From: an uncultured Caryophanales bacterium
Lineage (GTDB): Bacteria > Bacillota_I > Bacilli_A > Acholeplasmatales > Anaeroplasmataceae
NCBI GenBank assembly: GCA_946626535.1
Contig: CAMOUK010000023.1
Location: 1-20,044, forward strand
Length of the DNA: 20,044 bases
Reading direction: 5' to 3'
Positions within the stretch are counted from its first letter, which is position 1, and each line of letters begins with the position of its first letter. The position numbers were made by a program, and so were the translations under genes. Below the pieces are notes generated by a model that was not told the origin of the DNA, made no database searches, and was given only the letters and a program-made list of their open reading frames with translations. Positions 15,310-20,044 of this stretch are shown here, piece after piece.

Positions 15310-15459
15310 ATGCGTGATTTAGTAAAATTAATCTGTTCTGAATGCAAGAACGAGAATTATTATACAGACAAAAATAAGAAGACAACTCCTGAAAGAATGG
15401 AGATTAAGAAGTATTGTCCTCATTGCCGTAAACACACTGTACATAAAGAAAAGAAGTAA
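15310..15459 (+). CDS. rpmG: 50S ribosomal protein L33, zinc-binding type
   Basis: A 49-residue ribosomal protein. The sequence begins [19 protein letters not shown] and carries two Cys pairs (CSEC at 9-12 and CPHC at 36-39) that form a zinc ribbon, so it is the C+ paralogue rather than the zinc-free one induced under zinc starvation. The rest ([19 protein letters not shown]) is the standard L33 core. SD GGAGGG at 15296-15301. The gene has a strong promoter directly upstream and a terminator directly downstream. A secE/nusG gene pair often follows rpmG in Bacillota but is not found here. Confidence 0.96.
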   Translation: MRDLVKLICSECKNENYYTDKNKKTTPERMEIKKYCPHCRKHTVHKEKK

Positions 15460-15484
15460 AAAAAGCTTTTAAAGCTTTTTTTTT
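15460..15484 (+). terminator. Rho-independent terminator of rpmG
   Basis: AAAAAGCTT (15460-15468), loop TTA, AAGCTTTTT (15472-15480), then four more T. It starts right at the rpmG stop and ends eight bases before the next ATG. Confidence 0.8.
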
Positions 15485-15491
15485 ATCAATT

Positions 15492-16103
15492 ATGATAGAT
15501 AAATTTATATGTGGACCTTTATTTGAAAACTGTTATGTGATATCAAGTGGTAATGAATGCGTAATAGTTGATCCAGGTCAAGGCTTTTTAAAAGCTAAAG
15601 AAGTAATTACAAAAAGATATAGTGTGAAGGCAATACTTATTACTCATGGTCATATAGATCATGTAGATGGAATTAAATATTTTAACGGTCCAATTTATAT
15701 TTCAAAGGAAGAAAAAAATATATTAAGTGATCCATATAAATCATTATATGATTATTTCAATACTGTTTATCCTTTTTTAAATATGGACTTTGATTTTAAA
15801 ATTGTAGAAGATGAAGAAGAATTTGAGCTTATTGGTCATAAATTTAAAGCTTTAAAAACACCAGGTCATACTAATGGCTCTATGTGCTTTTTAATGGATA
15901 ATAAGTATTTATTTAGTGGTGATACTCTATTTTGTAGATCATGTGGTAGAACTGATTTTCCTACAGGAGATAGTGAGGCTATGCAAGCTAGCCTAAATAG
16001 ATTGGTAAATACACTAGATGAAAATATAGTTGTATATCCTGGCCATGATGAAACTACTACAATTTTAGAAGAAAAACATCAAAATCCATATATTTTAAAA
16101 TAA
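15492..16103 (+). CDS. Metallo-beta-lactamase-fold hydrolase (glyoxalase II-like)
   Basis: 203 residues of the MBL superfamily with every metal ligand: THGHIDH (51-57), the His of TPGHTNGS (126), the Asp in FSGDTLF (144) and the His of YPGHDETT (185). The short C-terminus lacks the glutathione-binding helical domain of true GloB, so it is the YcbL-like single-domain type, a probable thioester or small-ester hydrolase; substrate unknown. The N-terminus FICGPLFENCYVI fits family starts, so the ATG at 15492 is likely right. Oddly, no ribosome binding site precedes it, only the T-run of the rpmG terminator, and no promoter is visible. Translation may be leaderless, or expression may come from read-through past the terminator. 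Confidence 0.9.
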   Translation: MIDKFICGPLFENCYVISSGNECVIVDPGQGFLKAKEVITKRYSVKAILITHGHIDHVDGIKYFNGPIYISKEEKNILSDPYKSLYDYFNTVYPFLNMDFDFKIVEDEEEFELIGHKFKALKTPGHTNGSMCFLMDNKYLFSGDTLFCRSCGRTDFPTGDSEAMQASLNRLVNTLDENIVVYPGHDETTTILEEKHQNPYILK

Positions 16104-16136
16104 AATTCAATTTTTGTTTTAATAATTCAAATTTTA

Positions 16137-16145
16137 TGCTAAAAT
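16137..16145 (+). promoter_or_regulatory. Extended -10 promoter of asnA
   Basis: TGCTAAAAT, TGn plus a near-consensus -10, 36 bases before the ATG. A weak TTGTTT at 16114-16119 lies 20 bases upstream, so the TGn motif probably matters most. Confidence 0.5.
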
Positions 16146-16180
16146 ATATAAGAATTTTTAATTAAAGTGGGTGTTTTGGA

Positions 16181-17188
16181 ATGAAGAGAATAATTATTCC
16201 TAAAAATTATAAGTCTAAATTAAATTTATTAGAGACTGAAATCGCAATTAAATATGTAAAGGATACATTTGAAAGAGCATTAGCTGAAAAGCTTCATTTA
16301 ACAAGAGTTTCAGCTCCTTTATTCGTTTTCCCTAAATCAGGCTTAAATGATAATTTATGTGGTTGGGAAAGAAGAGTATCTTTCGATATCCATAATATAA
16401 AGGATGAGGTTGAAATTGTTCAATCATTAGCTAAATGGAAAAGAAATGCCTTAGCTAAATATGGCTTTGTTAACCATACTGGTCTTTATACAGATATGAA
16501 CGCTATTAGACGCGATGAGGACCTAGATACTATGCATTCAGCGTATGTAGATCAATGGGACTGGGAAAAGATTATCTCTAAGGAAGATAGAAACGTTGAA
16601 TATTTAAAGAAGACTGTAAAGGATATCTATGAGGTATTAAAGGATTTAGAAAATAAAATTTATACTAAATTTCCTAAGCTATATGTAGAATTACCAAATG
16701 ACATATATTTTATTACCTCAGAGGAACTTTTACAAAAATATCCAGATAAGACACCATCTGAAAGAGAATACTTAATTTGTAAGGAAAAGAAGGCAGTATT
16801 CTTAATGAATATTGGTAATAAGCTATCTAATGGTGAGCCTCATGATGGTAGAGCTGCCGACTACGATGACTGGAAGTTTAATGGTGACATCTTGTTTTAT
16901 TATGATTTACTTGATATCGCATTTGAGATTTCATCTATGGGTATAAGAGTAGATAGCCAGTCTATAGTTTCACAAATAAAAGAACATAAGGAAGAATATA
17001 AGTTAGAAAACCCATATGTTCAAGATGTAATTAATAATAGATTACCTTTAACTATCGGTGGTGGTATTGGTCAATCAAGACTATGTATGTTCTTTTTACA
17101 AAAGGCTCATATTGGTGAGGTTCAAGCATCTGTATGGAGCGATGAGGATATTGAATTATTAAGCAAAAATAATATTAATTTATTATAA
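16181..17188 (+). CDS. asnA: Aspartate--ammonia ligase (asparagine synthetase A)
   Basis: Makes asparagine from aspartate, ammonia and ATP (releasing AMP), using ammonia rather than glutamine. The 335 residues match the family length of about 330. AsnA is a class II aminoacyl-tRNA-synthetase-like fold and the motifs are clear: VSAPLFVFPKSGLNDNLCGWE near the N-terminus, WKRNALAKYGF, GLYTDMNAIRRDEDLDTMHS, YVDQWDWEK, then HDGRAADYDDW and the motif-3 region LTIGGGIGQSRLCMFF. The start ATG has a loose GTGGGTG in front. It has its own promoter and terminator. No asparagine-responsive element is visible. Confidence 0.96.
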   Translation: MKRIIIPKNYKSKLNLLETEIAIKYVKDTFERALAEKLHLTRVSAPLFVFPKSGLNDNLCGWERRVSFDIHNIKDEVEIVQSLAKWKRNALAKYGFVNHTGLYTDMNAIRRDEDLDTMHSAYVDQWDWEKIISKEDRNVEYLKKTVKDIYEVLKDLENKIYTKFPKLYVELPNDIYFITSEELLQKYPDKTPSEREYLICKEKKAVFLMNIGNKLSNGEPHDGRAADYDDWKFNGDILFYYDLLDIAFEISSMGIRVDSQSIVSQIKEHKEEYKLENPYVQDVINNRLPLTIGGGIGQSRLCMFFLQKAHIGEVQASVWSDEDIELLSKNNINLL

Positions 17189-17216
17189 GGTTGATAGAAT
17201 TCAACCTTTTTCTTTT
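17187..17216 (+). terminator. Rho-independent terminator of asnA
   Basis: AAGGTTGA (17187-17194), six-base loop, TCAACCTT (17201-17208), then TTCTTTT. The stem begins inside the stop codon. Confidence 0.85.
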
Positions 17217-17229
17217 AATTTGTATTGTT

Positions 17230-17256
17230 TTAGCACTTTTAAGTTGACAGTGCCAA
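17230..17256 (+). promoter_or_regulatory. CIRCE operator 1 (HrcA binding site)
   Basis: TTAGCACTT, nine bases, CAGTGCCAA. The consensus is TTAGCACTC-N9-GAGTGCTAA, so each half has only one or two differences and the spacing is exact. It covers the -35 of the hrcA promoter, so HrcA binding would block RNA polymerase. Confidence 0.88.
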
Positions 17257-17272
17257 AAGTTTGTTTTATAAT
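17244..17272 (+). promoter_or_regulatory. Sigma-A promoter of the hrcA-grpE-dnaK operon
   Basis: A full consensus: TTGACA (17244-17249), 17 bases, TATAAT (17267-17272). Such a strong promoter fits negative control by HrcA. Transcription would begin near 17279, inside the second CIRCE-like element. Confidence 0.9.
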
Positions 17273-17275
17273 AAT

Positions 17276-17302
17276 CTTGCAATCGAAGATTTCGAGTGCA
17301 AA
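17276..17302 (+). promoter_or_regulatory. CIRCE-like operator 2, also a hairpin in the 5' leader
   Basis: CTTGCAATC, nine bases, GAGTGCAAA: the right half matches the consensus at eight of nine, the left at six. Read as a hairpin, TTGCAATCGAA and TTCGAGTGCAA (17277-17301) pair at ten of eleven positions around a three-base loop, so it would also form a stem in the mRNA leader. It sits at and just after the inferred start of transcription and ends about eight bases before the hrcA ribosome site. Confidence 0.65.
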
Positions 17303-17320
17303 TTAAAAGAGGTGAGATGA

Positions 17321-18334
17321 ATGCTTTCCGATAGACAAAAGCTTATTTTAAAAGCGATTGTTGAAGAATATGTTCAATCAAATGAACCTGTTGGCTCTAA
17401 GGTTTTAACTGAAAAGCCTTATTTGGATTTTTCTTCAGCAACAATAAGATATGATATGCAAAATCTAGAAGAGAATGGTTATCTTGAAAAAACTCATACC
17501 TCAAGTGGTAGAGTTCCATCTGAGCTAGGCTATAGATATTATATTAATCATTTGTTTATAAGAGATGAGGAAGTTTCAAAATATTTCAAATATGTAGATG
17601 AGATATTTGATAATAAGCATTTATCAAAGGATGATGTGTTACAGGCTTTAGCTAACTTCTTAAGTGAGCTTACAGGCTACTATTCAGCAATTAATATTAG
17701 CTGTAATGATTTCGCTAATGTTATGAAGATGGAAATTGTTCCACTTTCAAATAAGGAAGCAGTATTATTAATTGTTACTAATAATGGTTCTGTTCAATCA
17801 CAAAAGATAGCAATTCCTGAAGGCTATAACATGGATGATTTATTAAGAATTATTTCTATGTTTGATAATGCGATGTATGATCATTCAATATTAGAAATAA
17901 AGGAGATATTATCTAAGGAAGCTTCAAAGCCTAGAATCAGACAAATGGTCGATTTTAGAGATGATATCTTAAATTTCATGATTAAGGGCTTCTCAAGCTT
18001 CTTAAAGACTCAAACATTTGATTCTGGCTTATCTAGATTATTTAATCAACCAGAATTACAGGATTATCAAACAATGCAAAAAATTATTAAGGCAGTTGAT
18101 GATGATACTGTAAGAAGATTAAATTCTAGCGAGGTTGGATATAAGGTTCATATCGGATCTGAAAATCTAATCGATGGCTTAGAGGAATGTGCAGTAGTCT
18201 TGGTACCTTACTTTATCGGTGAGGGAGAATATGGAACACTAATTTTAGTTGGTCCAAAGAGAATGAATTATCGTGGTGTTATTCCTCTTTTAGAATATGT
18301 TGCTAAGAGCATGAATAAATTAGAAAAAAAGTAG
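17321..18334 (+). CDS. hrcA: Heat-inducible transcription repressor HrcA
   Basis: Represses class I heat-shock genes by binding CIRCE; its folding depends on GroEL. 337 residues. The N-terminal winged helix (about 1-70) has the signature LSDRQKLILKAIVEEYVQSN, PVGSKVL, SSATIRYDMQNLEENGYLEK and HTSSGRVPSELGYRYYI. The GAF-like and dimerisation part follows, ending VGPKRMNYRGVIPLLEYVAK, typical of the family. SD AGAGGTGA about seven bases before ATG 17321; a nearby ATG at 17317 is out of frame. First gene of the operon and under its own control through the two operators upstream. The stop lies ten bases before the grpE TTG. Confidence 0.96.
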   Translation: MLSDRQKLILKAIVEEYVQSNEPVGSKVLTEKPYLDFSSATIRYDMQNLEENGYLEKTHTSSGRVPSELGYRYYINHLFIRDEEVSKYFKYVDEIFDNKHLSKDDVLQALANFLSELTGYYSAINISCNDFANVMKMEIVPLSNKEAVLLIVTNNGSVQSQKIAIPEGYNMDDLLRIISMFDNAMYDHSILEIKEILSKEASKPRIRQMVDFRDDILNFMIKGFSSFLKTQTFDSGLSRLFNQPELQDYQTMQKIIKAVDDDTVRRLNSSEVGYKVHIGSENLIDGLEECAVVLVPYFIGEGEYGTLILVGPKRMNYRGVIPLLEYVAKSMNKLEKK

Positions 18335-18337
18335 GTG
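18333..18337 (+). promoter_or_regulatory. Ribosome binding site for the TTG start of grpE
   Basis: AGGTG overlaps the hrcA stop codon and lies seven bases before TTG 18345. No ATG in this frame is near, so the TTG start is well supported. Confidence 0.7.
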
Positions 18338-18344
18338 CTAAAAG

Positions 18345-20044
<1,700 letters not shown>

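Overview
The window is about 20 kb of AT-rich DNA. It is tightly packed, almost all on the + strand, and uses the standard bacterial code (TGG for Trp, TGA as a stop). The HrcA-GrpE-DnaK order with CIRCE operators, zinc-type ribosomal protein L33, AsnA, sigma-A-type promoters and U-tailed hairpin terminators point to a low-GC Bacillota. An uncultured gut lineage near Erysipelotrichales/RF39 is my guess; nothing in the window settles the genus. IspG shows that the MEP isoprenoid pathway is present.

Layout. (1) 1-800: the 3' end of a YoaP-type acetyltransferase, then a decayed KilA-N gene, a terminator and the promoter of the next operon. (2) 801-6478: a UDP-amino-sugar operon with a stand-alone left-handed beta-helix acyltransferase resembling the C-terminal half of GlmU, then glmM, glmS and a membrane-bound PglF/CapD-type UDP-GlcNAc 4,6-dehydratase, closed by a terminator. 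(3) 6528-11771: a surface-polysaccharide operon with its own promoter: a DUF1972 (WchF-like) glycosyltransferase, a GT4 glycosyltransferase, a Wzy-like polymerase/ligase fused to a DUF1919 domain, and an unknown multi-pass membrane protein. Its terminator overlaps the last stop codon. (4) 11788-13531: an unknown helical protein and a soluble diguanylate cyclase with a C-terminal GAF-like domain. (5) 13532-14590: a shared terminator and ispG on the minus strand. (6) 14638-17216: a YgjV-like membrane protein, rpmG, a metallo-beta-lactamase-fold hydrolase and asnA. (7) 17230 to the end: the heat-shock operon hrcA-grpE-dnaK (dnaK runs off the window), with two CIRCE-like operators, one lying on the -35 of a consensus promoter.

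How the genes work together. Blocks 2 and 3 form a pathway from fructose-6-phosphate to an N-acetylated, probably 4,6-dehydrated amino sugar, which glycosyltransferases and a polymerase build into a cell-surface glycan. No priming phosphoglycosyltransferase or flippase lies in the window, so the locus is incomplete here. The most unusual items are the Wzy-DUF1919 fusion with its coupled membrane partner, the GlmU-like acetyltransferase half beside glmM/glmS, and the double CIRCE. There is also a marked neighbour effect on glycine codon choice. I found no clear sign of a wholly new system; most of the window is housekeeping plus glycan genes.
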